Both the position numbers and the translations under genes were made by a program. DNA of 64,000 bases, from NCBI RefSeq assembly GCF_023094245.1, contig NZ_JALMEW010000003.1:248001-312000 (forward strand), in the 5' to 3' direction. This document shows positions 1-7,957 of this stretch, piece after piece (the stretch's first letter is position 1; each line of letters starts with the position of its first letter). The DNA comes from Halomonas getboli. Its GTDB lineage: Bacteria; Pseudomonadota; Gammaproteobacteria; Pseudomonadales; Halomonadaceae. The notes below the pieces were generated by a model, which was given only the letters and a program-made list of their open reading frames with translations, ran no database searches and had not been told where the DNA came from.

Positions 1-1
1 C

Positions 2-358
2 GCCTACGACTACGCCCATCTGCCGCGCGACGACGAGGAGACCCTGCACGCCATCAACGACGTGCACGAGCGCTTCGAGCGGCTCTACAGCCTGACCCAG
101 ATGTACTACGACATCTGCGGCGACCTGATCGACGGTCACCTGTCGCTGTCCTCGCACCGGCTCAACGAGACCATGCGCGTGCTGACGGTGATCACCGCGA
201 TCTTCGTGCCGCTGACTTTCATCGCCGGCATCTACGGCATGAATTTCAGCCATATGCCCGAGCTGACCTACCGCTACGGCTACTTCATCGTCATGGGCGT
301 GATGCTGGCGATCGGCGCCGGCCTGCTGTGGTGGTTCCGGCGCGTCAAATGGCTATGA
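2..358 (+). CDS. corA: CorA-family divalent cation transporter, C-terminal part
   Basis: The frame is open from base 2, so the gene starts upstream of the window; about 118 C-terminal residues are visible. They hold the end of the long cytoplasmic helix, then TM1, which ends in the signature GMN motif (IYGMNF). A short MPEL-type loop follows, then TM2 and the basic C-terminus RRVKWL. GMN is the selectivity signature of CorA/ZntB pentameric channels, and the MPEL loop and KWL end are CorA-like rather than ZntB-like. It acts in the inner membrane as a Mg2+/Co2+ channel. The family call is secure. The exact metal is inferred. Confidence 0.9.
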   Translation, partial: AYDYAHLPRDDEETLHAINDVHERFERLYSLTQMYYDICGDLIDGHLSLSSHRLNETMRVLTVITAIFVPLTFIAGIYGMNFSHMPELTYRYGYFIVMGVMLAIGAGLLWWFRRVKWL

Positions 359-457
359 GCGAGGCCGGTGGGGCATAGTGCCGCAGCGTGAGCGGCTTCC
401 CCGCGGCCGCCGCGGCCCGTAGTCTCGAGGGTTCCCTCTTCTGACGCGGTCTCGACC

Positions 458-1693
458 ATGCATCCACAGCGCGAACAACTCCATAACGAGCTGCATGCCC
501 GGCCCTCGATCTACTTTTCCGAGCCGGCACACCTTCATCACTACGCCTTTCTCGACACCGACGGCGTCTGCGACGGCATCGTCCGGCGACTGTACGAGCT
601 GACCGGTACCCGACCGGCGCCCGATGCCGTGCAGGGCATCCTCACCCTCGACGGCGATCGGGTGCTGAAGTGGGAGCGCCATACCGAGTTCTTCACCCTC
701 ACCCTGATGGTGCCGATCGTCGACGATACGCCGCTGTGGCCGGCGCCGCCGCCGCGGCTGGCCGAGATCGCCGAGGCGCATCAGCAGGCGCTGATCAGCG
801 CCACCCTGATCCGGGTCGAGAACGAGGCCGACTGGGCCGGCGATACCGCCCACTACGGCTTCGTCGACCCGGCCGGCTCGCGGGTCGCCGGGGGCGACGC
901 CACCGTGTGGAGCGACTTCCGCCTCGACGAGGCCGGCGTCAACCGCCTGCTGGTGGTCAACCGCGGCCTCAACGACTTCCGCCTCGGCCGCATCGGCCGC
1001 CGCCTGCTGGAGATCGAGACCTATCGCATGATGGCGTCGCTGGCGCTGCCCCTGGCCAAGTCGCTGGGTGCCGAACTGGCGGGCTTCGAGGCCGAGCTCG
1101 GTGAGCTCTCCGACCGCAACGCCGAGGATCTCCCCGGAGGACCGCGTCAGCTGCTGGGGGCGATCGCCTCGCTGTCGGCGCGGCTAGAGCGCTGCGGCGC
1201 GCAGAGCCGCCATCGCTTCGCAGCCACCGAGGCCTATGCGCGCATCGTCTTCGATCGGGTCGAACGACTGCGCGAGACGCGGGTGGCGGACTGCCAGCGG
1301 CTGGGGCTGTTCCTGATGCGCCGCTTCCAGCCCACGGTGCGCTACTGCGCGGCGGTGGACCGCCGTCAGGAGCGGCTGGCCGAGAATGTGGCGCGCCTCA
1401 ACGACCTGCTGCGAACCCGCGCCCAGGTGGAGATCGAGGAACAGAACGTCGAGATCCTCAAGAGCCTCGATGCGCGCTCCAGCAGCCAGCTGAAGATCCA
1501 GAAGGCGGTCGAGGGGCTGTCGATCATCGTCATCAGCTACTACGTCTTCAGCCTGATCAAGCTGGCCCTGGACAGCCTGGAGGCGCTGGGCATGCCGGTC
1601 GCTCCGTGGCGGGCGGTCGCCGTTTTCGGGCCCCTGGCGCTGCTGGTGCTGGTGTTGCTGGGGTGGCGGATATGGCGGGTCAAGAACCATTGA
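458..1693 (+). CDS. DUF3422 family membrane protein
   Basis: The product has 411 residues. It begins with the diagnostic DUF3422 N-terminus (HPQREQLHNELHARP), followed by a long soluble alpha/beta and coiled-coil region. Two hydrophobic helices lie near the C-terminus, at about residues 350-372 and 385-405, and a short basic tail (RIWRVKNH) ends the protein. This predicts a large cytoplasmic domain anchored in the inner membrane by a C-terminal hairpin, an arrangement loosely like CorA, whose gene lies just upstream on the same strand about 100 bp away. No biochemical function is established for the family. The start is the first Met in front of the conserved block; no strong ribosome-binding site was seen. 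Confidence 0.85.
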   Translation: MHPQREQLHNELHARPSIYFSEPAHLHHYAFLDTDGVCDGIVRRLYELTGTRPAPDAVQGILTLDGDRVLKWERHTEFFTLTLMVPIVDDTPLWPAPPPRLAEIAEAHQQALISATLIRVENEADWAGDTAHYGFVDPAGSRVAGGDATVWSDFRLDEAGVNRLLVVNRGLNDFRLGRIGRRLLEIETYRMMASLALPLAKSLGAELAGFEAELGELSDRNAEDLPGGPRQLLGAIASLSARLERCGAQSRHRFAATEAYARIVFDRVERLRETRVADCQRLGLFLMRRFQPTVRYCAAVDRRQERLAENVARLNDLLRTRAQVEIEEQNVEILKSLDARSSSQLKIQKAVEGLSIIVISYYVFSLIKLALDSLEALGMPVAPWRAVAVFGPLALLVLVLLGWRIWRVKNH

Positions 1694-1704
1694 GGAGGGG
1701 AGGT

Positions 1705-1730
1705 CGGGCGCCGGCGGCGGCCGGCGCCCG
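1705..1730. terminator. Bidirectional terminator-like hairpin
   Basis: A perfect 11-bp GC-only inverted repeat (CGGGCGCCGGC, 4-nt loop, GCCGGCGCCCG) lies between two convergent genes: the DUF3422 gene ending at 1693 and the lipoprotein gene ending at 1738. There is no T-run on either side, so termination efficiency is uncertain. The position between convergent stop codons is the main support. Confidence 0.55.
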
Positions 1731-1737
1731 GGCGCTG

Positions 1738-2430
1738 TCACTTCAGGTAGACCTGGCCCTGATCGTAGAGCGAGCGGCAGTCGTTGGCGTCGTGGTAGCG
1801 GTCCTCGTCGACATTGAGCGAGTGCACGCCCGGCCCGGCGAAGCGCGGGTCGTCGCATTCGCCGTCGTTGGCCCAGCGGCTGGTGTTGTCGCCCCACTCG
1901 ATGCCGTGGCTGGAGCCGCCGCCTGAGGCGGTGCCGGCGCCGTTGCTCCAGGCGGGCTCGGCCTCGGAGATGTAGACGCTGGCATCCGGCAGGCCGCCGG
2001 ACTCGTAGGTGCCGACCCAGATGTTGTAGTTGCCGGAGGGCGGATCGCTCCAGGTGATGCCGGGGTTGGTGCCGGCGGCGGTGGAGAAGTCATCGTTGCA
2101 GTGCCAGTTGCCCGCGGCATCGTAGACCACCAGGGTGACGTCTTCCTGGGATTCGGCGTAGATGCTCAGGGTGTACTGGCCGGCCTCGTAGTTGAGGTCC
2201 AGGTCCGGCTCGCCGCTGATATAGCCGCTGCAGTTGGGGCCGGCCTCGCTGGCGGCCTGGTTGCCGCCGGCGGTGAGCGAGGTGACGTGCGGATCGGGCT
2301 GGAAGCCTGAGTTGAGGTTGACGGTGCCGTAGGTGGGGCTGGCCTGCCAGTCCAGGGCCTGGGCACAGCCGCTGAGGAGCAGCATGGGCAGGGCCGCGAG
2401 CGCGGTCTTGCGATGAGTCGACGACAGCAT
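1738..2430 (-). CDS. Putative secreted lipoprotein with WANDGECDDPRF motif
   Basis: The product has 230 residues. The N-terminus is a lipoprotein signal ending in the lipobox LSGC with the lipidated Cys at residue 22. The central part reads as a beta-sandwich typical of C-terminal pre-peptidase or carbohydrate-binding-like domains, with Asp/Asn/Gly-rich turns, paired cysteines and the segment YTLSIYAESQEDVTLVVYD. The C-terminal quarter has the cysteine-containing motif SRWANDGECDDPRFAGPG followed by NDCRSLYDQG. That motif recurs in secreted bacterial proteins, often beside trypsin-like or calcium-binding modules. No catalytic triad is visible here. It is probably an envelope or surface protein of unknown role. 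Confidence 0.7.
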   Translation of the reverse strand: MLSSTHRKTALAALPMLLLSGCAQALDWQASPTYGTVNLNSGFQPDPHVTSLTAGGNQAASEAGPNCSGYISGEPDLDLNYEAGQYTLSIYAESQEDVTLVVYDAAGNWHCNDDFSTAAGTNPGITWSDPPSGNYNIWVGTYESGGLPDASVYISEAEPAWSNGAGTASGGGSSHGIEWGDNTSRWANDGECDDPRFAGPGVHSLNVDEDRYHDANDCRSLYDQGQVYLK

Positions 2431-2553
2431 GGTCTTGTTCCCTTGCGATTTAAGTCCTTGAGAAAGCGAGAATATTGCGCCGCTCGCAATATCCGTTCGC
2501 GATTTTCATGTGCGTTGCGCACCGAAGTAATATGAACAAGCGCCCGGGGAAAG

Positions 2554-3390
2554 TCACGCCGGGGCGTGGTCCCGGCGCAGCCGCTCCAGCCGGGCGTAGA
2601 GGTGTTCGGTGAAGAAGCCATGCATCAGGAAGCGCTGGCTGAGGTTCCAGGGCCCGACCAGGTAGTGCGGGTACTTGTTGTAGGCCAGCTCGGCCAGGCT
2701 CGGGTCGCCGATCATCCGTCCGATGCGCAGCGCGATCGACTGGTCGAGGTTGAAGCCGTTGATGGCGTCGCGGTACTCCTCGCGGGTCAGCAGCAGGCAG
2801 AACAGGCACATGAACAGCACGTGGGCGCTCTCGAAGTCGAGCACCTGGGTGCACCGGCGCTCGACCGTGAAGTCGGCCATGTCCAGCGGCCGCCAGTGGT
2901 CCCAGCGCAGCGCCTCGGGCGGCCGCGAGGCGGTGTCCTGGCCGCCTTCGCCGAGCTCGGCGAAGGCCCGGAACAGCTCCTGGTCGTGGTCGACGAAGCT
3001 CGCCGTGAGCATGTCCTCGATGCGTCGCGGATACAGCGCCAGCGGCTCGACCCGGCCAGCGGCGCCGTTGTCGATCAGGAAGTTGATGACGTTCGACTCG
3101 GTGGCGTAGTGGCGCAGGATCAGCAGGTTGGCCTCGGGGCTGACCACGTGGCGGCAGAACCAGCAGATCAGCCGCTGCAGCAGACCATGGGCGCGGAACT
3201 GGGGCAGCGGCAGCCGCTTGAGGAACCAGGTCAGGTGCAGCAGCGCGCCCAGCACCAGCTGCAGCAGCGGGCGCAGCGACCAGCGCGTGGGGCGCTCCAT
3301 GTCGTCGAGCCAGAGCCGCAGCGCCTCGTGCTCGATGGGCAGGGTGTCGTCGGCCTCCAGGGCACGCAGGAAGGGGCTACGCCGGCTCAT
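2554..3390 (-). CDS. Conserved protein of unknown function in KAS III/diiron-oxidase cluster
   Basis: The product has 278 residues from the ATG at 3390, which overlaps the end of the upstream oxidase gene by 14 bp. A much longer upstream extension of the frame is only a shadow of that gene. The protein is mostly helical. A hydrophobic, Trp/Leu-rich stretch near residues 40-75 could be a membrane or lipid-binding segment. Conserved-looking blocks are HYATESNVINFLIDN and NKYPHYLVGPWNLSQRF. I cannot assign a family. As the last gene of four overlapping cistrons it probably works with the KAS III and oxidase, for example as a carrier, hydrolase or partner subunit, but this is inference from context. 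Confidence 0.65.
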   Translation of the reverse strand: MSRRSPFLRALEADDTLPIEHEALRLWLDDMERPTRWSLRPLLQLVLGALLHLTWFLKRLPLPQFRAHGLLQRLICWFCRHVVSPEANLLILRHYATESNVINFLIDNGAAGRVEPLALYPRRIEDMLTASFVDHDQELFRAFAELGEGGQDTASRPPEALRWDHWRPLDMADFTVERRCTQVLDFESAHVLFMCLFCLLLTREEYRDAINGFNLDQSIALRIGRMIGDPSLAELAYNKYPHYLVGPWNLSQRFLMHGFFTEHLYARLERLRRDHAPA

Positions 3391-4066
3391 GGTCGATCTC
3401 CTCGAGCTGCAGGGCATAGAGCCGCGCCACCACCCGGGCGGTGCGCAGGATGGCGCGGCGCTCGGCCTCGCCGCGGCACACCCGGTCGAGCAGCGCGTAG
3501 AGCTTGTCCAGGTGGGCGTCGTCGTTGGCGCCGTGATAGCGCATGAAGCGCGTGGCGTCGCCGTCGCCGCCGAGGGCAGCATCGATGCGCCGGGCCCAGT
3601 CGTCGGCCATCTTGTGGCCGAGCCCTTCGATGATCCACATGGCGCCGATCAGGTCGACCGGATTGGGCTGGCCGGCGCGATGCATCATGAAGGCGTGCAG
3701 CGCCTCGCTGCCGGCGTTGCGCTCGGCGTGAACGATCGTCTGGCGCTCGCCCCCGGCTGCCACGTAATCGGCCTCCAGCATCTCGTAGTCGCGGTGTTCC
3801 TCCCGGGCGTGCTCGATGACCATCGAGCGCACGTCGGCGAAGTCGCGTTCGAAGCTCGAGGCACCGCGGGTGATCCAGCGTGCGCCCTCGATCACCTGCT
3901 GGCGCAGGTGGCACAGCAGCCGGCGGTAGTCCTCGTCGGTGAAGCGGTCGCGCTCCAGGCGTTGAAGGATCGGCACCCGGCTCAGCTGGCGCTCGAAGTC
4001 GAACCAGACGCGCATCAGGCCCTGCAGGCAGGCCTGGCCCTCGGAGGTGGTGACCTTGTCGCTCAT
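3377..4066 (-). CDS. Haem-oxygenase-like diiron oxidase (iron-containing redox enzyme family)
   Basis: The product has 229 residues from the ATG at 4066 (MSDKVTTSEG), which overlaps the stop of the upstream KAS III gene as ATGA. It is all-helical with Glu/His motifs typical of haem-oxygenase-like diiron oxidases (HDO, related to PqqC, UndA and CADD): QQVIEGARW near residue 60, IEHAREEHRDYEMLE near 84-98, WIIEGLGHKMADDW, and the late GANDDAHLDKLYALL. These would supply the carboxylate and His ligands. HDO enzymes use O2 to cleave or desaturate fatty-acid or amino-acid substrates; UndA makes 1-alkenes. Coupling to a ketoacyl synthase suggests an acyl-derived substrate, which is inference. Confidence 0.8.
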   Translation of the reverse strand: MSDKVTTSEGQACLQGLMRVWFDFERQLSRVPILQRLERDRFTDEDYRRLLCHLRQQVIEGARWITRGASSFERDFADVRSMVIEHAREEHRDYEMLEADYVAAGGERQTIVHAERNAGSEALHAFMMHRAGQPNPVDLIGAMWIIEGLGHKMADDWARRIDAALGGDGDATRFMRYHGANDDAHLDKLYALLDRVCRGEAERRAILRTARVVARLYALQLEEIDHEPA

Positions 4067-5178
4067 GAGGTGGCCTCCTTGACCACGGTGAGGTGCATGT
4101 AGACGTTGTTGAAGCGCCCGCTCTCGGGCACGAAGCACAGCAGGGTCTCGCCCTCGGCGAGCTCGCGGGTGCGGCGGAACTCGTCGAGCATGATGAACAG
4201 CGAGGCGCAGCCGGTGTTACCGCGGGTGTAGAGGTTGGTGTACCACTTCTCCTCGGGAATGGCGGCGCCGGCCTGGGTCAGCATGTCGTGGATCTGGCCG
4301 CGGAAGTGATGCGACGAGTAGTGGCACAGCAGGTGGTCGACCTCGTCGACCCTCACCCGGCCCTCGTCGATCAGCCCCAGCAGGCCGTCGACGCCGAGCT
4401 TCACCAGATGATCGAGCAGCCGCACGTCCTGGCGGATCAGCAGCGCGCCGTCGGCCTCGGCCTCGGCGTAGGTGGGGTAGTCCTGCCAGCTCGGGTGGCG
4501 CCCCTGGCCGTTCGGCCGGCCCACGCTCATGCACACCGGGAAGGCGTCGGCGTGGGATACGCCGCGGATCCAGTCGATGCGCAGGCTCAGCCCGCGCGGG
4601 CGATTCTCCAGCAGCAGGGCGCCGGCGCCGTCGGAGAGCATCCAGCGCAGGAACTCGGCGTCGAAGTCCGGCGTGGCGCCGGCGGCCTCGAAGCGGCTGG
4701 CCTTGAACAGCCGCGAGGCCAGCTCGCTGGCGACCACCAGGGCATTGCCGTGCTCGCCGGCGCGGATCGCCGTGTAGGCCGCTTTCAGCGCCATCATGCT
4801 GCTCGAGCAGATGCCGTGGCTGGTATGCAGCTCCAGGCTCGGCAGGCCCAGCTCGGCCTGCACCATGCTGCCGAAGCCCGGCAGCACCAGGTCGCCCTGG
4901 CTGGTGGCCACGCTGAGCATGTCGAGGCGGGCATCGGGCAGGTAGCCCCGATCCAGGCAGTCGCGGCCGGCCAGGGCGGCCATCTCGCCGTTGCTGACGG
5001 TGGTGCGATGCTCGGCGTCGATGGCGTAATGGCGCGTGCGGATGCCGTTGGATTGCAGGATGCGCCGCTTGAGCCGGCTGGGCTTGCCGTGGACAAGGCC
5101 CAGCACTTCCTCGATGCGGTCGTTGTCGACCGGCTCGCCGGGCAGGTGGTGGCCGGTGCTGGTGATGTAGACGCTCAT
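4063..5178 (-). CDS. Beta-ketoacyl-ACP synthase III-like enzyme (FabH/KAS III family)
   Basis: The product has 371 residues with a thiolase fold. The nucleophile is Cys124 in SHGICSSSMMALK. A His lies in LCHYSSHHF, and an Asn-containing block NLYTRGNTGCASLF completes the Cys-His-Asn triad of KAS III. It is longer than housekeeping FabH (about 320 residues) and sits away from any fab operon, so it is probably a specialised acyl-condensing or acyl-transferring enzyme. It overlaps the membrane-protein gene upstream (5175-5178) and the oxidase gene downstream (4063-4066), both as ATGA, so all three should be translated together. The substrate is unknown. Confidence 0.85.
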   Translation of the reverse strand: MSVYITSTGHHLPGEPVDNDRIEEVLGLVHGKPSRLKRRILQSNGIRTRHYAIDAEHRTTVSNGEMAALAGRDCLDRGYLPDARLDMLSVATSQGDLVLPGFGSMVQAELGLPSLELHTSHGICSSSMMALKAAYTAIRAGEHGNALVVASELASRLFKASRFEAAGATPDFDAEFLRWMLSDGAGALLLENRPRGLSLRIDWIRGVSHADAFPVCMSVGRPNGQGRHPSWQDYPTYAEAEADGALLIRQDVRLLDHLVKLGVDGLLGLIDEGRVRVDEVDHLLCHYSSHHFRGQIHDMLTQAGAAIPEEKWYTNLYTRGNTGCASLFIMLDEFRRTRELAEGETLLCFVPESGRFNNVYMHLTVVKEATS

Positions 5179-5741
5179 GCCGACCTCCGGCGTTTCAGGG
5201 CGAACACCAGGCAGCGCAGGTTCTCCTCCGCGTAGGGGAAGATCGCCAGCACCGCCATGAAGGCCAGATAGCCGGGCAGGTAACCGTCGCCGCCGTGGGG
5301 CGTGGTCAGTGGCACCAGCGCCAGCTGGCCGGCCCAGTCCAGGGTCAGCAGGTCGACCACCGTCGGGCCGTTGATCACCGCGATCAGCGCCAGCATGTAG
5401 AGCGGCAGGCTGGCCAGATAGTTGTGGGCATGCATCTCCCAGATGCTGATGTGCCGGCGCGGGGCGGCGTAGTGCACGTCCCAGTGGGCGACCAGCTCGT
5501 GCAGCACCCAGGCCGCCAGGCAGATCAGCAGCACCAGCACGTTGACTTCAAAGAGCAGGCACAGAAGGATCGGAATGCCGACCTGGAGGCCCATCAGCGA
5601 ATGGACCAGCGACTCCTTGATCCCCGAGGTGGCCTCGATGCGGGTGGCGCGATGGCAGCACCAGTCGACGAAGCCGGCGATGCCCCAGAGCGGCAGGAAG
5701 ACGTAGAGCAGGACCTGGACCAGCAGCGCATCGGTGGTCAT
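5175..5741 (-). CDS. Polytopic membrane protein with fatty-acid-hydroxylase-like His clusters
   Basis: The product has 188 residues from the ATG at 5741, which has a GAGG ribosome-binding site. An in-frame ATG at 5801 is an alternative. About five hydrophobic helices are visible. Between them lie clustered histidines (HELVAHWDVHYA and WEMHAHNYLA), the kind of arrangement seen in membrane diiron hydroxylases and desaturases, plus an early DWCCHRATRIE block. Spacing does not match a canonical eight-His set exactly, so the enzyme class is uncertain. It is the first gene of the four-gene cluster, overlapping the KAS III gene by 4 bp. It probably acts on a lipid substrate in the inner membrane (inferred). 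Confidence 0.7.
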   Translation of the reverse strand: MTTDALLVQVLLYVFLPLWGIAGFVDWCCHRATRIEATSGIKESLVHSLMGLQVGIPILLCLLFEVNVLVLLICLAAWVLHELVAHWDVHYAAPRRHISIWEMHAHNYLASLPLYMLALIAVINGPTVVDLLTLDWAGQLALVPLTTPHGGDGYLPGYLAFMAVLAIFPYAEENLRCLVFALKRRRSA

Positions 5742-6145
5742 GACGTGACCTCGCGGCGATGGCGGAAGACGGTGAGTGACACTGTGAGATCTCCTTTCCA
5801 TGGAGGTTGTGAAACACTGTTCGAAAACAAGCCTAGCCGGTCTCCGGCGAAATGCAAACGGTCGTTTTAATCTCGGGTGTCGGCCGACCATGCCCCGCCG
5901 CCGAGACGACAGGGGCCAGGGGCAATGCAGGGAAATATAAGCCATGACGAATCAAAAGGCTCTCGCGTTTCGACCGCTCGAGCTGTCACAGCTGGCCTCG
6001 CTGCAGGGCTGTCGCTATCCGGTCGCCGAGTTCATGCAGCCTGGCCCTTCGGGATAGGCCCGGCGAGCGCCCGGGGAGGACGCTATGCTGGTGACGAGAC
6101 CTCGGGTCTCGTTCCTTTCCTCGCTTCGTTGGGAGATATCGCACC
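5742..6145. other. Intergenic divergent promoter region with a short ORF and a leader hairpin
   Basis: This 404-bp gap separates the minus-strand KAS III cluster from the plus-strand periplasmic gene at 6146. It holds a possible 37-codon ORF (ATG at 5944, TAG ending at 6057). It also holds an 8-bp hairpin at 6094-6112 (ACGAGACC, loop TCG, GGTCTCGT) followed by a pyrimidine-rich tail, just upstream of the 6146 start. The hairpin looks like a terminator or attenuator. Neither element is proven. Confidence 0.4.
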
Positions 6146-6595
6146 ATGAACACGACGCTACTCACCGCCCGGCTGGGCCGCTGTCTGCTGCTGGCGCTGC
6201 CGCTGGTGGTCGGCTCGGCGCTCGCCGCGGACGGTCAGGACCTGACTTTCCAGGGCGATGCCAGTTTCCAGGGGCCTCACGGCGGTCAGGCCATCCAGGC
6301 GGCGCTGATCGACACGGCCCGCAACGAGACCATCGCGATCAAGACCGGCAAGGTCTCCGCCGATGACGATCCGAGCTTCTCCTTCACCTTTCCCGGGGCC
6401 CTGATGGAGGGAGGCCAGTACGCCGTGAACTACTGGATCGACGCCAACTTCGGCGGCGGCACGCCGGGCAACTGCGATTCCATGCAGCACGACCACCAGT
6501 GGCACGTGGCCCTCGAGCCCGGCAGCGGCCCGGTGACCCATACCGAGCACCACGATCCCTCGGCGCAGACCTCCGTCTGCGACACCTTCCGCTGA
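6146..6595 (+). CDS. Small periplasmic protein of unknown function
   Basis: The product has 149 residues. The signal peptide has a clear hydrophobic core and an ALA-A cleavage site near residue 27. The mature part is small, acidic and beta-rich, with two cysteines (NCDSM and SVCDTF) that could form a disulphide. His-rich clusters (MQHDHQWH and HTEHH) might bind metal. A GGGAG ribosome-binding site precedes the ATG. I do not recognise a family. Orthologues of this kind are typically annotated hypothetical. Export to the periplasm is well supported; metal binding is only suggested by composition. Confidence 0.65.
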   Translation: MNTTLLTARLGRCLLLALPLVVGSALAADGQDLTFQGDASFQGPHGGQAIQAALIDTARNETIAIKTGKVSADDDPSFSFTFPGALMEGGQYAVNYWIDANFGGGTPGNCDSMQHDHQWHVALEPGSGPVTHTEHHDPSAQTSVCDTFR

Positions 6596-6607
6596 GCGCG
6601 CCTCGGC

Positions 6608-7957
6608 TCACTCTCCCGGGGAGGGGATCTGTGGCCGATCGTCGTCTCTGACCCGGTCGCGGCCGTCGTGCTTGGCACGATACAGCGCACGGTCGGCCCG
6701 GGTGACCAGGCCGTCGATGGCGGTATCATCCGGCCTCACCAGCGCCACCCCGATGCTCACCGTCAGCGGCCTGGTCAAGCCCTCGACCGCCAGCGCGGCC
6801 ACCTCGCGACGCAGACGATCGGCGGCCTCCAGGGCGGCGTCGCGAGTCGACACCTTGAACAGTCCGATGAATTCCTCGCCGCCGAAGCGGGCGATGACGT
6901 CGCCCTGACGCCGCGTGCGCAGCAGCAGTGCGGCGACGGCGCACAGGGCCCGGTCGCCCTGGTCGTGTCCCAGGCGGTCGTTGATGGCCTTGAAGTCGTC
7001 CAGATCGGCCAGGATCACCGCGAAGCCCTCGCCGTAGCGCTGCCAGTGCTCGAGGTAGCGAGGCGCGGCCTCGAAGAAGGCGCGGCGATTGTCCAGGCCG
7101 GTGAGCGGATCGCTGTAGGCCTGGCGCTTCATGGCCTGCACGGTCCGTTCCAGTTCGAGCGTGCGCTCGCGAATCCGTGCTTCCTGGTGCCGGTTGGTCT
7201 CCTCCAGGGCCAGTTTGGCCGCGTGCAGCTCCTCGACGCGGGAGCCCAGCCGGTGCATCAGCTTCAGGGTGGTCGCCTCGAGGGTGCGGATCTCGTCGTC
7301 GTGGCGGTGGTGGGGCCGGGGGGGGCGGTCGGTGGCGAAGTCGCGCTCGCCGGCCTCGACCAGGAACCGCGACAGGCGGGTGATCGGCCGAATGGTCAGC
7401 GCGTGGAAGGCGGCGAACAGCACCAGCGCCAGCGCCAGGGCGCGCAGGGTACCGGCGAGCAGCGTCACCAGCATTCGGGTCGCGAAGTCATTGATGGCGT
7501 TCGCCGGGCTGATCTCCAGTACCAATGCGCCCACGGGCTGCTGCCCCTGGTGGCGCAGGGGCAGCTCGAGCCGTCGTTCGCCGCCGAACAGCCCGGCGCT
7601 GAACGGCAGCCAGGCGGCGACCTGTGGCTTGCGTGAATCGCCCAGCACGATATCGCCGGGCAACCGCAGGCGGCAGCCATGAATGGCCGGATGGGCGATC
7701 AGGCCCTCGCACATCACCCGCGCCAGGTGGCCGTCCAGCTGCCAGGCGGCGGAGGCGGCGGTGCTCAGGGTGCTGGTGACCAGCTGATCCAGGCTCTCTT
7801 GCTGGGACTGCCGATCGTTGCGGTAGTCGATCGCGATCTGCACGCCGGACAGCAGCCAGCCCAGCGCCAGGGCCACGACCAGCACCAGCCGCACCTGGCG
7901 ACGGGCCAGGCGGCTGGCGAAGGCCGCCCGCAGGCCGCAGAGAGAACGGGCCGTCAT
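6608..7957 (-). CDS. Membrane diguanylate cyclase (periplasmic sensor, HAMP-like, GGDEF)
   Basis: The product has 449 residues. TM1 lies at about residues 21-44, a periplasmic sensor of about 115 residues follows, and TM2 lies at about 162-187. Then come a HAMP-like linker and coiled coil, and a C-terminal GGDEF domain with the active motif RFGGEEF. An RxxD inhibitory site (RQGD) lies five residues before it, so the enzyme should be active and feedback-inhibited. It makes cyclic-di-GMP from two GTP. Its start overlaps the stop of the upstream binding-protein gene by 4 bp, which strongly suggests that the periplasmic protein presents a ligand to this sensor. Confidence 0.9.
   Translation of the reverse strand: MTARSLCGLRAAFASRLARRQVRLVLVVALALGWLLSGVQIAIDYRNDRQSQQESLDQLVTSTLSTAASAAWQLDGHLARVMCEGLIAHPAIHGCRLRLPGDIVLGDSRKPQVAAWLPFSAGLFGGERRLELPLRHQGQQPVGALVLEISPANAINDFATRMLVTLLAGTLRALALALVLFAAFHALTIRPITRLSRFLVEAGERDFATDRPPRPHHRHDDEIRTLEATTLKLMHRLGSRVEELHAAKLALEETNRHQEARIRERTLELERTVQAMKRQAYSDPLTGLDNRRAFFEAAPRYLEHWQRYGEGFAVILADLDDFKAINDRLGHDQGDRALCAVAALLLRTRRQGDVIARFGGEEFIGLFKVSTRDAALEAADRLRREVAALAVEGLTRPLTVSIGVALVRPDDTAIDGLVTRADRALYRAKHDGRDRVRDDDRPQIPSPGE

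Noticed and set aside
4066..4138. Longer start for the diiron oxidase
   Set aside because: The extra 24 residues overlap KAS III codons and lack homology; the ATG at 4066 overlaps the upstream stop as expected for coupling.
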